Program-made: the position numbers and the translations under genes | Notes under the pieces: generated by a model | The model's input: only the letters and a program-made list of their open reading frames with translations | What the model was told of the DNA's origin: nothing | Database searches by the model: none | DNA from: Waddlia chondrophila WSU 86-1044 | GTDB lineage: Bacteria > Chlamydiota > Chlamydiia > Chlamydiales > CAMCWV01 | Direction: 5' to 3' | Assembly: GCA_945882915.1 (NCBI GenBank) | Contig: CAMCWV010000008.1 | Location: forward strand, 1 to 64,000 | DNA: 64,000 nucleotides | Shown: one piece after another, positions 19,421 through 27,792 of the stretch | Layout of the letters: each line of letters begins with the position of its first letter | How positions within the stretch are numbered: position 1 is the first letter of the stretch

Positions 19421-20048
19421 ACCTATAACAATTCACCATAAAGACACTCTTTCGCCTTTCCGTGACACCACTTTGCCTGATCCGAATGAAGATAAATACT
19501 TCATGTCTACGATAGGGTTTTGGGTCTATCTGATGACAGATAGCGTACTCTTTGCAACGCTCTTTTGTACTTATGGAGTCCTTCACGGAGAGACTTTCGA
19601 CGGCCCGACATCAAAAGATCTCTTTGATCTTTCGGCTGCATTTATCGAGACAATGGTTTTGCTTGTGAGTAGTGTGACGTGCGGTTTTGCGATGATTTCC
19701 GCTGTCAAAAGTAAGCGAAATCATGTCATCGGCTGGCTGCTTGTGTCATTTTTATTAGGAGCTACCTTTGTTGGCCTTGAACTCAACGAGTTTGCTCATT
19801 TAGTTCGAGAGGGGAATAGCTGGACACGAAGCGCCTTCCTATCTGCATTCTTCACGCTTGTAAGCACACACGGGATCCACGTCTCTTTTGGATTATTGTG
19901 GATGGGTGTCATGATGGTGCAGCTTCTTTGCCATGGAGTGAATGCCATTACATTTAGGCGGCTGGTAATATTTAGCTTGTTTTGGCACTTTTTAGATCTC
20001 GTATGGATTTTCATCTTCACGTTTGTTTACTTGATGGGAGTTATTTAA
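19413..20048 (+). CDS. cyoC: Cytochrome o-type ubiquinol oxidase subunit III
   Basis: A 211-residue integral membrane subunit III, five hydrophobic segments, with the family pattern IGFWVYLMTDSVLFATLFCT and the C-terminal THGIHVSFGLLWM segment. The His/Glu positions conserved in subunit III (LELNEFAHLV, STHGIHV) are present. It overlaps cyoB by 8 bp and is followed after one base by cyoD, so the operon is tightly coupled. Confidence 0.95.
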   Translation: MSKPITIHHKDTLSPFRDTTLPDPNEDKYFMSTIGFWVYLMTDSVLFATLFCTYGVLHGETFDGPTSKDLFDLSAAFIETMVLLVSSVTCGFAMISAVKSKRNHVIGWLLVSFLLGATFVGLELNEFAHLVREGNSWTRSAFLSAFFTLVSTHGIHVSFGLLWMGVMMVQLLCHGVNAITFRRLVIFSLFWHFLDLVWIFIFTFVYLMGVI

Positions 20049-20049
20049 A

Positions 20050-20436
20050 ATGACTCATGGCCTTGGTTTAAGTGAGGTTCAAAAACAGTGGCATGGAAAT
20101 CTAAAATCGTATGCGATTGGATTCAGTGTTTCTCTTTTGTTGACGACTATTTCCTTTTTTCTAGTCGTTAAAAAAGTGCTGCCTCCTCAAATTCTGATGT
20201 ACACCATTATCGCTCTTGGGCTGGTGCAGGCAGTTATTCAGCTGCTTTTTTTCATGCATATTGGAGGGGAAGAGGTAAAGCCTCGCTGGCAGTCAATAGC
20301 GCTTTGTTTTACCGCGCTCATTTTAAGTATTGTAGTTATTGGATCTTTGTGGATTATGAATGATCTAAATGAGCGGATGATGCCAGAGATGAACATGCCA
20401 GGCATGGATATAAAAAAGGACATGACACATGATTGA
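20050..20436 (+). CDS. cyoD: Cytochrome o-type ubiquinol oxidase subunit IV
   Basis: A 128-residue small membrane subunit with three hydrophobic segments. ALGLVQAVIQLLFFMHIG is the family signature. The C-terminus is Met-rich (NERMMPEMNMPGMDIKKDM), longer than in many CyoD proteins; Met-rich tails can bind copper, but that is speculation. It overlaps cyoE by 8 bp. Confidence 0.93.
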   Translation: MTHGLGLSEVQKQWHGNLKSYAIGFSVSLLLTTISFFLVVKKVLPPQILMYTIIALGLVQAVIQLLFFMHIGGEEVKPRWQSIALCFTALILSIVVIGSLWIMNDLNERMMPEMNMPGMDIKKDMTHD

Positions 20437-21274
20437 TTATTACCTGTTGACTAAGCCCGGAATTATTATGGGGAATCTCGTCACAGTTGCTGCTGGGTTT
20501 TTGTTGGCTTCAAAGGGAAATATCGATTTTAGATTATTTTTTGCAACGTTGATTGGCCTTATTTTCATCATGGCCTCTTCTTGTACTTTCAATAATTACA
20601 TCAATCGCAAGGATGACAAAAAAATGGAGCGCACCAAGAACAGGGCGCTTGTTACTGGGTTGATTTCCGGAAAAAATGCGATCGTTTTTGCAAGCGTTCT
20701 TGGCGTTATTGGAAGTTTTATTTTGATTTCATACACCAACCTTTTGACCTTTGCTGTGGCAGCAGGTGGGTTCTTTATCTACGTCGTTCTTTATAGCGTC
20801 TGGAAGTGTCGCACCATTTATGGGACAGCGATAGGGAGCATTGCTGGCGCTGTCCCTCCTGTTGTTGGGTACTGCGCGGTGAGCAACCGTTTTGATCTAG
20901 GAGCTGTTATTTTACTTATGATCATGGTCCTTTGGCAGATGCCCCATTTTTTCTCGATTGCCATATACCATTTCGACGATTATGTAGCGGCTAAGATTCC
21001 TGTATTGCCCGTTAAGAAGGGGATTTTGCGGGCGAAGATCCACATGGTGGTTTATATCGTTTGTTTTATCCTTGTCGCTAGCCTATTAACGGTCTTTGAT
21101 TACACAGGATACGCCTACTTGGCTGTAGCCATGATTTTTGGTCTTGCCTGGCTTGCCCTTTGCATAAAGGGCTTCAAAAGTAAAGACAACCAACTTTGGG
21201 GCCGGAACATGTTCCGCCTATCGCTTGTGTTGATAATGGCTCTCTCTTTGGCCATCCCCCTAGACATTGCGTAA
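20429..21274 (+). CDS. cyoE: Protohaem IX farnesyltransferase (haem O synthase)
   Basis: A 281-residue UbiA-family membrane prenyltransferase that farnesylates haem B to haem O for the oxidase encoded upstream. The first Asp-rich region is NNYINRKDDKKMERTKNRAL and the second lies in IAIYHFDDYVAAKIPVLPV. About eight hydrophobic segments follow. It overlaps cyoD by 8 bp and closes the operon; a half family A palindrome starts seven bases after its stop. Confidence 0.95.
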   Translation: MIDYYLLTKPGIIMGNLVTVAAGFLLASKGNIDFRLFFATLIGLIFIMASSCTFNNYINRKDDKKMERTKNRALVTGLISGKNAIVFASVLGVIGSFILISYTNLLTFAVAAGGFFIYVVLYSVWKCRTIYGTAIGSIAGAVPPVVGYCAVSNRFDLGAVILLMIMVLWQMPHFFSIAIYHFDDYVAAKIPVLPVKKGILRAKIHMVVYIVCFILVASLLTVFDYTGYAYLAVAMIFGLAWLALCIKGFKSKDNQLWGRNMFRLSLVLIMALSLAIPLDIA

Positions 21275-21638
21275 GGCGCTTTCAGCTAAGAGGAGTATAG
21301 TTTGCTTCTTGTTTATGTGTCTTAGCTCCCGCTGGAAAGAAAATAAATTCAAAAGAACACTCCGCAATGGGGTGGACGAAATGTAGCCCTGGGTAAGAAG
21401 AAGTCTAGCGGGAACCGCTGGAATTATAATAGTCAGCCACGATCAGTGACGACATTTCTCACAGAAAGGGTGTCGCCGCTGGCCGCGGCTTAGTTTTTTT
21501 TTATACAATAGCCGTAGGCTCCCTTCGGTCACCTGCGGCTAGCATCTGCCACGGCTTCGCCGTTTAATTACTTCTGCCGCGGTTTAAATAACCAAGAAAA
21601 TTCTTCATACGATTGCCCTAGGTTTAGAGGTTGTTCGG
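21275..21638. repeat. Gene-free gap with half palindrome A and repeat G copy 2
   Basis: The gap after cyoE holds a half copy of family A at 21281-21299 (TTCAGCTAAGAGGAGTATA) and repeat G at 21531-21620, matching window positions 1-88. The stretch between (21300-21530) has several short GC-rich inverted pairs but nothing I can name. No credible gene. Confidence 0.7.
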
Positions 21639-22631
21639 CTAGGACTTTGGTAGGACTCTAGTTTTGTAGGGCTTGCCGGGGATTTCCTCGACGTATTTGG
21701 GAACGGCGTAGCCGGGAAGGTACTTGGCGATCTCCTCGACAAGGCGTAGTCCTTCATTTGGGTGGACTTCGAAGTGGGCAGCACCTGCAACCCTGTCTAG
21801 TTGGTGGAGGTAGTAGGGAATAACGCCCGCGTTGACAAGTGTTTCGCTCAGGAGCTGTAGGGTGTTGGTGTCGTCATTAACTCCTTTCAGAAGAACTGTC
21901 TGCGCTAGCACAGGAATACCCAGTTTTTGTACCCGTTTTAAGGCGGCAAGGACATCGGCGTCTAGCTCGAGTGGGTGGTTACTGTGAACAACAAACCAAA
22001 TTTGTTTTTTTTGCTGTGCCAGTAGGTTGATGAACGAGTCATCGATGCGCTCAGGAATGCCGATAGGAAAGCGGGTGTGGAAGCGGATTCTCTTGATATG
22101 GGAGATCTCGGTAAGTTTTCCTAACAGCTCGCCTAACACAGCATCGCTAAGGGAAAGGGGGTCGCCGCCGCTTAAGATCACCTCTTTAATGGAAGGGTCG
22201 GCAGCAAGGATCGCCAACTCCTCACGAAAGGATTTATCTCCATCAGCATAATCAAAATTTTGTCGGAAGCAAAAACGGCAGTTCATGACGCAGGCGCTCG
22301 TGCAAACGAGCAGTGCCCTTCTATTATACTTGTGCAGAAGTTTGGGTGATCTGCGAGAGGGGGCGTCGCCGACAGGATCGGCAATAAACCCTTTAGTCGG
22401 AGTCGTTTCGGACTGGGTTGGGACAAACTGACGCAGCAGCGGATCGTCTAGTGTCCCTTTAACGATTTTGGCGGCTAGACGCAAAGGGAGGTTCAAAGGA
22501 AACTTGCTATTGGGTAGCAGAGTCTTCCTTTGTTCCGGGTTCAGCTCGAGGTAATCTGCGAGAGCTTTCCACTTCGTAAAGTTTTGTTTTTGAATGCGCC
22601 TCCATAAAGAGGGGCTGGGGTCAGTGGACAT
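21639..22631 (-). CDS. epmB: EF-P beta-lysylation protein EpmB (KamA-family radical SAM)
   Basis: A 330-residue radical SAM enzyme of the lysine 2,3-aminomutase family. The cluster motif is CVMNCRFCFR (C-x3-C-x2-C), after NRRALLVCTSACV; the segments VILSGGDPLSLSD and HTRFPIGIPERI are standard. Length near 330, without the long C-terminal extension of catabolic KamA, suits EpmB, which makes beta-lysine for elongation factor P. No epmA or efp lies in this window, so the assignment within the family is by length and context-free. A half family B palindrome lies just upstream of its start. Confidence 0.85.
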   Translation of the reverse strand: MSTDPSPSLWRRIQKQNFTKWKALADYLELNPEQRKTLLPNSKFPLNLPLRLAAKIVKGTLDDPLLRQFVPTQSETTPTKGFIADPVGDAPSRRSPKLLHKYNRRALLVCTSACVMNCRFCFRQNFDYADGDKSFREELAILAADPSIKEVILSGGDPLSLSDAVLGELLGKLTEISHIKRIRFHTRFPIGIPERIDDSFINLLAQQKKQIWFVVHSNHPLELDADVLAALKRVQKLGIPVLAQTVLLKGVNDDTNTLQLLSETLVNAGVIPYYLHQLDRVAGAAHFEVHPNEGLRLVEEIAKYLPGYAVPKYVEEIPGKPYKTRVLPKS

Positions 22632-22639
22632 CTAGTTCC

Positions 22640-22660
22640 TTTAAGACTTTATCGACTATA
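22640..22660 (-). repeat. Palindrome family B, half copy
   Basis: TTAAGACTTTATCGACTATA equals the reverse complement of the left end of the full family B element at 27315-27478. It sits in the short gap before epmB. Confidence 0.7.
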
Positions 22661-22720
22661 AAATGCTTTTTTACTTCCCCGCTACTTCTTTTTCTTTAAC
22701 AGAACCTTTGCTTTGCTCCC

Positions 22721-24169
22721 TTAACAGAGAACTTTAAGTTCTGCTTTAGACTCTGCTTTAGACTCTGCTTTAGACTCTGCTTTAGACTCTGTTTTAAGAA
22801 TTAGGGGAGCTAAGATATTATCCAGTGGCGTCCCTTTTTTGGGAAGGTCGCAAAGTTCGACGTTGGCGCCGAGCTTCTGGAGCTTCTCTACGACGTTCTC
22901 GTAGCCGCGGAAAAGGAAGGGCATTCCGGCAATGGTGCTGGTGTCCGTTGTAAGGAGTGCCGCCATGACATAGGCAAAGCCTGCGCGGAGGTCAGGGATG
23001 GTGATATTGCCTCCTCTAAGGGCCGAAACTCCTTTAATAATGACGCTGTGGTTGAAATTGTGGGTGGCGTAGCGACACTCTTTTCCGCCTAAGCACTGCT
23101 TAAAGGGTGAGATGTCTGCCCCCATGTCTCTGAGCGTCTCGGTATAGCCAAAGCGATTCTCGTACACAGTTTCGTGGATGACCGAAGACCCAGCTGCTTG
23201 GGTAAGCAGAACAGCAAACGGCTGCTGCCAATCTGTTGCAAATCCTGGGTGCACGTCGGTTTCGAGGTGGATCCCGCCTTGTAAAGGCCCGTCATAGAAG
23301 AATTCAATCCCTGTTTTTTTGATGTCGAAGCCGCCGCCTATTTCACGGATCTTGTTCAAGAAGGTCATCATGTGGCCGTGGTGTGCCCCTTCTACGAACA
23401 CGCGTCCTTTAGAGGCGATTGCTGCCATTGCAAAGGATGCTGCTTCGATTCTGTCAGACATAATGGTGTGTTCGACTTCGTAGAACTTGCGTGTTCCTTG
23501 AATCTGAATGGTTCTATTGGTATCGAGGGTGATGATCGCGCCAAGTTTTTGCAAGAAGAGGAGCAGGTCGACGATTTCCGGTTCGATAGCGGCATTGCGG
23601 ATGAGTGTTGTTCCACGTGCACGAACACCGGCCAAGATGCTGTTTTCTGTTGCCCCTACAGAAGGATAGGGGAGGTTGATGACTGCGCCTTGAAGGCCAT
23701 CATGAGCATGAGCAAAGTACGCTCCCTCTTTTTTCATGTGGCGGTGTTCGATTGTTGCGCCAAGGCTGCGTAGCGCTTCGATGTGATAGTCGATGGGGCG
23801 TTTACCGATGAGGTCTCCGCCAGCAGTTGGGACAATGATCTCCTCGTCTGTACGTCCGAGAAGAGCTCCAATCATTAGAACAGGAATTCGGTTGGCTCCA
23901 GAGAACTTCTGAGAGATGTAGGAGGTCTTTAGCTCCCGCGTAATCACTTCCATTACCCCTTCTTTTCGATCCCAGGTCACTTCCGTCCCAATTTCTTGGC
24001 AGAGTTTAACGGTAATTTCGACATCGCCGATGTTGGGAACGTTGTAGAAGGTGCAACGTTTGTCAGAGAGGAGAGAGGCCACTAAGAGCTTTGTGGTGGC
24101 ATTTTTTGCCCCAGCAGCTTTAACGTGACCTTGAAGAGGGTTTCCTCCGATGACTTTTAAAACATCCAT
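22721..24169 (-). CDS. murA: UDP-N-acetylglucosamine 1-carboxyvinyltransferase, Asp-type active site
   Basis: A 482-residue cytoplasmic enzyme for the first committed step of peptidoglycan synthesis, transferring enolpyruvate to UDP-GlcNAc. AGAKNATTKLLVASLL opens the substrate site and DLRAGFAYVMAALL is near the C-terminus. In the active-site loop TAGGDLIGKRPIDYH the usual Cys is Asp (D119), the natural fosfomycin-resistant form known in Chlamydia and Mycobacterium. The protein is about 60 residues longer than typical MurA: the tail carries four ESKA repeats encoded by a 12-bp tandem repeat. A family A palindrome lies about 50 bp upstream. Confidence 0.95.
   Translation of the reverse strand: MDVLKVIGGNPLQGHVKAAGAKNATTKLLVASLLSDKRCTFYNVPNIGDVEITVKLCQEIGTEVTWDRKEGVMEVITRELKTSYISQKFSGANRIPVLMIGALLGRTDEEIIVPTAGGDLIGKRPIDYHIEALRSLGATIEHRHMKKEGAYFAHAHDGLQGAVINLPYPSVGATENSILAGVRARGTTLIRNAAIEPEIVDLLLFLQKLGAIITLDTNRTIQIQGTRKFYEVEHTIMSDRIEAASFAMAAIASKGRVFVEGAHHGHMMTFLNKIREIGGGFDIKKTGIEFFYDGPLQGGIHLETDVHPGFATDWQQPFAVLLTQAAGSSVIHETVYENRFGYTETLRDMGADISPFKQCLGGKECRYATHNFNHSVIIKGVSALRGGNITIPDLRAGFAYVMAALLTTDTSTIAGMPFLFRGYENVVEKLQKLGANVELCDLPKKGTPLDNILAPLILKTESKAESKAESKAESKAELKVLC
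22741..22792 (-). repeat. 12-bp tandem repeat in the 3' end of murA
   Basis: Four exact copies of CTGCTTTAGACT (plus strand) followed by a degenerate fifth. In frame they encode repeated ESKA at the MurA C-terminus. The unit number is a candidate for strain-to-strain variation by slippage, without changing the frame. Confidence 0.92.
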
Positions 24170-24218
24170 AATTCCGTTCCGTGTGAGAGGTAAAGGGGGT
24201 ACTTTATCGTGAGCCTAT

Positions 24219-24291
24219 TATATACTCCTCTTAGCTGAAAACGGGGCTTTGGCGCCGTCCAAATTCCCGTTTTCAGCTAAGAGGAGTATAT
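24219..24291. repeat. Palindrome family A, short form
   Basis: TATATACTCCTCTTAGCTGA at the left, GGGGCTTTGGCGCCGTCC in the middle and CAGCTAAGAGGAGTATAT at the right; about 73 bp, upstream of murA. The right half of the interior keeps the GGCTTTGGCGC shoulder but the matching left shoulder is missing. Confidence 0.92.
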
Positions 24292-24372
24292 GTTTCACTA
24301 ATGTAAATAAATTGTAGGATTTAATCACTCAATTTCTTCAACAAAACAAAAAAAGTGATCTAAACCACTGTG

Positions 24373-24419
24373 ACAGGGCGCTGCCCTTACGCTGTTTGCA
24401 ATTGCAGCCTGTAAGGCTA
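24373..24419. repeat. Short repeat shared with 4624-4669
   Basis: CAGGGCGCTGCCCTTACGCT and GTTTGCAATTGCAGCC recur with small changes at 4624-4669, inside the long family E element. The last bases supply the stop codon of the hypothetical gene at 24417-24797. Confidence 0.75.
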
Positions 24420-24797
24420 CTGGTTGGGGCCTATCGTGAGGGTGATGGAGTCTTTAAACGTCCCTTCGAGCAAATGCCTGGTGGAGCCAACAGAGATGAC
24501 AATAGGAATGGTGTCTCCGATAATCGATGTCATTCCACTCGTAGTTGCTGCTGGAACGTGAGCTCCTGATTTCAAATCAAGAGACCTATCTCCTGCTGTA
24601 ATTGTGTAAGGCAGTTCCTCTCCTGACCTTCCCATGCCATAACTCCCTACGCGCTGCAACTTCTGAAGAGACTGCGACTGGAGTGAGAAAATATATCCAG
24701 CATTGCTCTTAAGGTTTATCTGAAAGCTTTTAGAGTCTCCTTTAGCAGCAGCTCCCACTAAATATTTTTCGCGCAGATCGAGCGTAATTTTGGGCAT
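24417..24797 (-). CDS. Hypothetical protein, beta-strand rich (weak SCPU-like C-terminus)
   Basis: A 126-residue protein without a signal peptide or hydrophobic segment. The alternating polar/hydrophobic pattern suggests beta strands. The C-terminus LLEGTFKDSITLTI resembles the closing strand of spore-coat-U/Csu pilin domains, and the rest (SNAGYIFSLQSQSLQKL, GDTIPIVISV) is compatible, but without a secretion signal this is only a hint. The stop codon is provided by a dispersed repeat, so the original C-terminus may have been replaced. The gene lies alone among repeats. I do not recognise a firm family. Confidence 0.5.
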   Translation of the reverse strand: MPKITLDLREKYLVGAAAKGDSKSFQINLKSNAGYIFSLQSQSLQKLQRVGSYGMGRSGEELPYTITAGDRSLDLKSGAHVPAATTSGMTSIIGDTIPIVISVGSTRHLLEGTFKDSITLTIGPNQ

Positions 24798-25012
24798 GGA
24801 AAAAAAACGGCTTCATACCCTTCTTGCCACGAGGCGTGAGAGAACGTGAGAGAAAAACAAGAGAAAAGAGGTGAGATATTTAAAATGAATGTCCCAGAGG
24901 GACATCTGGACTTAGCCAGGTGGTGAAGTGCGAAGCACGAGAACCCCTGGTAAATATAAATAAAAATCCAAGCTCCGGACGGATCTACAGGACTTAATTT
25001 GTGCCCTCCCCT

Positions 25013-25178
25013 CTAGTGGTCTGTTAACATTCAAATTGCGGGTGTGCTAGCGCGAAAGCTGCCGAATTTCCACGATCGCAAGTGCCTTAGTATTAGAAAT
25101 ACAAAGGGCACTTGCGATCGTGGAAATTCAGCGCTTTGGCGCCGCACACCCGTAATTTCAATATTGACAGACCACTAG
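25013..25178. repeat. Palindrome family C, full nested copy
   Basis: The outer ends are CTAGTGGTCTGT and ACAGACCACTAG. Inside come GTGTGCTAGCGCGAAAGCT and its partner CGCTTTGGCGCCGCACAC. The centre is the same core hairpin found in long family A copies: ACGATCGCAAGTGCC, TTAGTATTAGAAATACAAAG, GGCACTTGCGATCGT. Total about 166 bp. Confidence 0.92.
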
Positions 25179-25224
25179 GGCTTCCAATTTATTTATATTG
25201 ACCAGTGGTTGCATGTCTTCGGGT

Positions 25225-25265
25225 TATAGTCGATTAAATCTCAAATGACAGGCTCAGACAGCGCC
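25225..25265 (+). repeat. Palindrome family B, half copy
   Basis: TATAGTCGATTAAATCTCAA followed by ATGACAGGCTCAGACAGCGC matches one arm of the full family B element at 27315-27478. The other arm is absent. Confidence 0.8.
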
Positions 25266-25344
25266 CAAGGCAGACCAAAAAGCAGCGTTGTCGAAAGAAT
25301 TTGACCGGGTCTTCTCGATAAGGACCCTGACTTATTAAGAAGTT

Positions 25345-25465
25345 CCGTGACTGCTTAAAATTTCTTTATGTGATTGCCCCGCCAAAACACCCCTCTGTGA
25401 GCATCAAATCTTTCTTGATAAAATCGCCCTGTCTCTCAGGAGTTAAAAAATAAACTTTTTGCATG
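25345..25465 (-). repeat. Dispersed repeat I, copy 2
   Basis: The reverse complement matches 858-975 nearly base for base, including the region around CGCCCTGTCTCTCAGGAGTT. It ends about 105 bp before ispF. Confidence 0.85.
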
Positions 25466-25571
25466 GAGCTTTCCTGAATAGAACACCTCGATTGCGTTAA
25501 TAGTTGAGGTCTGCCACAATTAATTCCCTTCTTAATACAAACCCTTCAAGCTAAGGAAAGGATAAATCGTC

Positions 25572-26135
25572 ATGCCAGACCGGGATTATCGTCAGATGCA
25601 CATGCCTATTGTTAGGACAGGCATTGGTCAAGATAGCCACCGTTTTTTAACAGGAGAGGAAATTAAGTCATGTGTAATTGCAGGGGTAATATTTCCTGAG
25701 GTTCCTGGATTGCTGGCCAATTCTGATGGGGATGTTGTTTACCATGCCATTTGCGCTGCGATTACAACGCTTACCGGAAAGCTCATTTTGGGGGGGATCG
25801 CTGACGATTTTTGCTTAAAAGATGGGATTACCGACAGCGAGGTTTATTTGAAAGAAGGTGTGAAGCTCCTTGGCAAGCAGAAGATCACCCACGTGGCGAT
25901 TACGCTCGAGGCTAAGCGTCCCAAGTTCAAAGATCGCCTGCTAGACATGCGCAAAAATATTGCGCGTGTGATGGGACTCAACATTAGCCAGGTTGGCATC
26001 TCTGCTACAACAGGCGAAGGGCTCACCGACTTTGGCTGCGGCGATGGCCTCCAGTGCTTCTGCATCGTCACCACAATGGAGAACCCACCTAGTAGACGTC
26101 GCGGAGGTAGCGCTTTTCGGTGCGGAGTTGCTTGA
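25572..26135 (+). CDS. ispF: 2-C-methyl-D-erythritol 2,4-cyclodiphosphate synthase, divergent
   Basis: A 187-residue enzyme of the MEP isoprenoid pathway. The metal-binding motif is GIGQDSHRF (Asp and His kept) and the SDGDVVYHAICAA segment supplies the other ligand; the nucleotide-site Thr-Thr-Glu is ISATTGEGL. The usual GDIGxxFPD stretch is changed to GGIADDF, and an extra GITDSEVYLKE follows, a departure I associate with chlamydial IspF. AAGGAAAGGA precedes the ATG. The last 47 bp overlap, tail to tail, the 3' end of the cysJ-like gene, so the C-terminal SRRRGGSAFRCG tail is probably a late extension. This neighbour pair resembles C. trachomatis CT434/CT435. Confidence 0.88.
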   Translation: MPDRDYRQMHMPIVRTGIGQDSHRFLTGEEIKSCVIAGVIFPEVPGLLANSDGDVVYHAICAAITTLTGKLILGGIADDFCLKDGITDSEVYLKEGVKLLGKQKITHVAITLEAKRPKFKDRLLDMRKNIARVMGLNISQVGISATTGEGLTDFGCGDGLQCFCIVTTMENPPSRRRGGSAFRCGVA

Positions 26136-27243
26136 CATAGGCCTTTGCAGCGTCGTCACTTAAAGCCCCATGCTCTTTGATAATGTGGTGGAGGGCAGCA
26201 TCGACATCTTTAGCCATATGATCGGCATCGCCGCAGACAAAGAAGGAAGCTCCCTCTTCAAGCCACTTCCAGAGTTCAGCGCCGCTGCTTAGCATCTTAT
26301 GCTGAACATACACCTTTTCCGCCTGATCGCGTGAGAAGGCGAGGTCAAGTTTTAGCTTTCCCGCATCGACAAGTGCTTTCCAGTAGTCTTCGTAGTAGAA
26401 CTCATCCGCGCGTGTCCATTCCCCAAAAAACAGCCAGTTCTTTCCAATTGCTCCTGTTGCCTCTCTTTCTTGCATGAACGCTCGGAAAGAGGCAATGCCA
26501 GTTCCTGGGCCTACCATGATGATGGATCTTGCGTGATCCTCAGGGACGGTAAAGTCCGCTGCAGGTTGCAGGTAGACAGGCAGACGCTCTTGAACTTTTG
26601 CAAGGTGGCAGAGGTAGTGAGAGGCAACGCCGTGTCTTAGGTGGCCGTTTGTCATATATTCCGTTACAGCGACAGTGAGGTGTGCCTCTTCGCCTACCGT
26701 CTTTTGAGAGGAGGCGATGGAATAGAATCTAGGAAGTAGAGGGGAGAGTAGCGAGCAGAGCTCTTGGGGCTCAATTTTGGCCCCGGAGTACCCGGCTAAG
26801 GTGTCCCAAAGTTCGTGAGTCTCTCCGTAAGCTTTTAGCAGTTCACGCCCTTCGGCATCAATAAGCCGTGCGAGCTCGTCTTTCTTTGTTCCACGAGGAT
26901 ATTTGTCGTGAAGTGCTGTGAGCAGCTTTTTGCTAACTCTTGAGATGTTCACCTTTTCTGAAAGGTAATCAAACAAAGAGAAGGGCTCTTCTGTGCGAGC
27001 GTCAATGATTGGCTCGTCTCCAGAGGCTCCAATCGTTTTTAAGATCTTAGCTACAATCTGAGGGTCATGTTTTGGGTAGATGGCTAGGCTATCGCCTACT
27101 TTGTAGTTAAGGCCAGACCCTGTGAGTTTGATAACAAGATGTTGCGTCTCCTTTCTTGAGCCTGGGCGCGATAAGTGATAGCGCTCCGAAATAGGGGCTA
27201 AAAATGGATTTGTTCGGCTATAGGAAGGAGAGGGATTGCTCAT
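26089..27243 (-). CDS. CysJ-like FAD/NADPH diflavin-type reductase lacking the flavodoxin domain
   Basis: A 384-residue flavoprotein with the FAD-binding and NADPH-binding modules of sulfite reductase alpha subunit or P450 reductase, but no N-terminal FMN (flavodoxin) domain. FAD motif: RFYSIASS; pyrophosphate-loop GVASHYLCHL; NADPH site: GPGTGIASFRAFMQER and FFGEWTRADEFYY; C-terminal FFVCGDADHMAKDV and aromatic-ended KRYLRDVY. The frame opens at 27288, but ATG 27243 follows ACGAGGCGC and is the better start. Chlamydia has a similar orphan called CysJ next to ispF. Electron acceptor unknown. Confidence 0.88.
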   Translation of the reverse strand: MSNPSPSYSRTNPFLAPISERYHLSRPGSRKETQHLVIKLTGSGLNYKVGDSLAIYPKHDPQIVAKILKTIGASGDEPIIDARTEEPFSLFDYLSEKVNISRVSKKLLTALHDKYPRGTKKDELARLIDAEGRELLKAYGETHELWDTLAGYSGAKIEPQELCSLLSPLLPRFYSIASSQKTVGEEAHLTVAVTEYMTNGHLRHGVASHYLCHLAKVQERLPVYLQPAADFTVPEDHARSIIMVGPGTGIASFRAFMQEREATGAIGKNWLFFGEWTRADEFYYEDYWKALVDAGKLKLDLAFSRDQAEKVYVQHKMLSSGAELWKWLEEGASFFVCGDADHMAKDVDAALHHIIKEHGALSDDAAKAYVKQLRTEKRYLRDVY

Positions 27244-27314
27244 GCGCCTCGTAGGTGAGATTGGTAGCCAATTATAAGTGCTTGCCATAGAAAAGTCAAA
27301 AGTAGAAAAATTAT

Positions 27315-27478
27315 TATAGTCGATAAAGTCTTAAATGATAGGCTGAGACAATGCGAAAGCCGCGCGATTAAACGATCGTAAGCAGGTCAATATTAGAAAT
27401 ATAGGCCTGCTTACGATCGTTTAATCCCGCGAGCTTTGGCGCTGCCTGAGCCTATCATTTGAGATTTTATCGACTATA
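27315..27478. repeat. Palindrome family B, full nested copy
   Basis: The outer ends are TATAGTCGATAAAGTC and GATTTTATCGACTATA. Inside lie TGCGAAAGCCGCGCG and its partner CGCGAGCTTTGGCGC, the shoulder shared with families A and C. The centre is a variant core hairpin: ACGATCGTAAGCAGG, AATATTAGAAATATA, CCTGCTTACGATCGT. About 164 bp, between the cysJ-like gene and a lipoprotein gene. Confidence 0.92.
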
Positions 27479-27504
27479 TGTATTGAGGAGGGAGGTTAGT
27501 CCAG

Positions 27505-27720
27505 ATGAGGTGTTTATTGTATTTAGGCATAGTGCTTCTAGGGGCATTTTTAGGGGGTCTTTCGGGATGCGCTGCAATAGAAGGACCCACAAAGCCTATT
27601 CAGCGGATCTATCCTGTTGCTGGGTATGGTGAGGGGAATGTTGAAGAGGGACTTCAGGATGGCCTGCAAGAGGAGACGCAGCAGAAAAAGACCCACAGAA
27701 AAGTCGCCGGTGATTTATAG
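27505..27720 (+). CDS. Small predicted lipoprotein
   Basis: A 71-residue protein with a basic-hydrophobic N-terminus (MRCLLYLGIVLLGAFLGG) and a lipobox LSGC, so the mature form would start at Cys22 and be only about 50 residues. The remainder is polar and Gln/Glu-rich (EEGLQDGLQEETQQKK). GGAGG lies nine bases before the ATG. It has no recognisable family and no operon partner; a 120-bp palindrome follows. Small size lowers confidence, but signal peptide and ribosome-binding site support a real gene. Confidence 0.65.
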   Translation: MRCLLYLGIVLLGAFLGGLSGCAAIEGPTKPIQRIYPVAGYGEGNVEEGLQDGLQEETQQKKTHRKVAGDL

Positions 27721-27792
27721 GGTCGAACGAAGTGAGGCTTTGAGTCTCCGCAAGAATCAAAAAGGAAAAATTGTCCTAAACAAGCGTTTGCC

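Larger units (their letters stand above)
24798..25571. other. 774-bp gene-free gap filled with repeat fragments
   Basis: No credible gene. It holds GTCCCAGAGGGACA near 24893 (compare about 1010), a full family C palindrome (25013-25178), a half family B element (25225-25265) and repeat I (25345-25465). It reads as a landing zone where several repeat families have accumulated next to one another. Confidence 0.75.
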
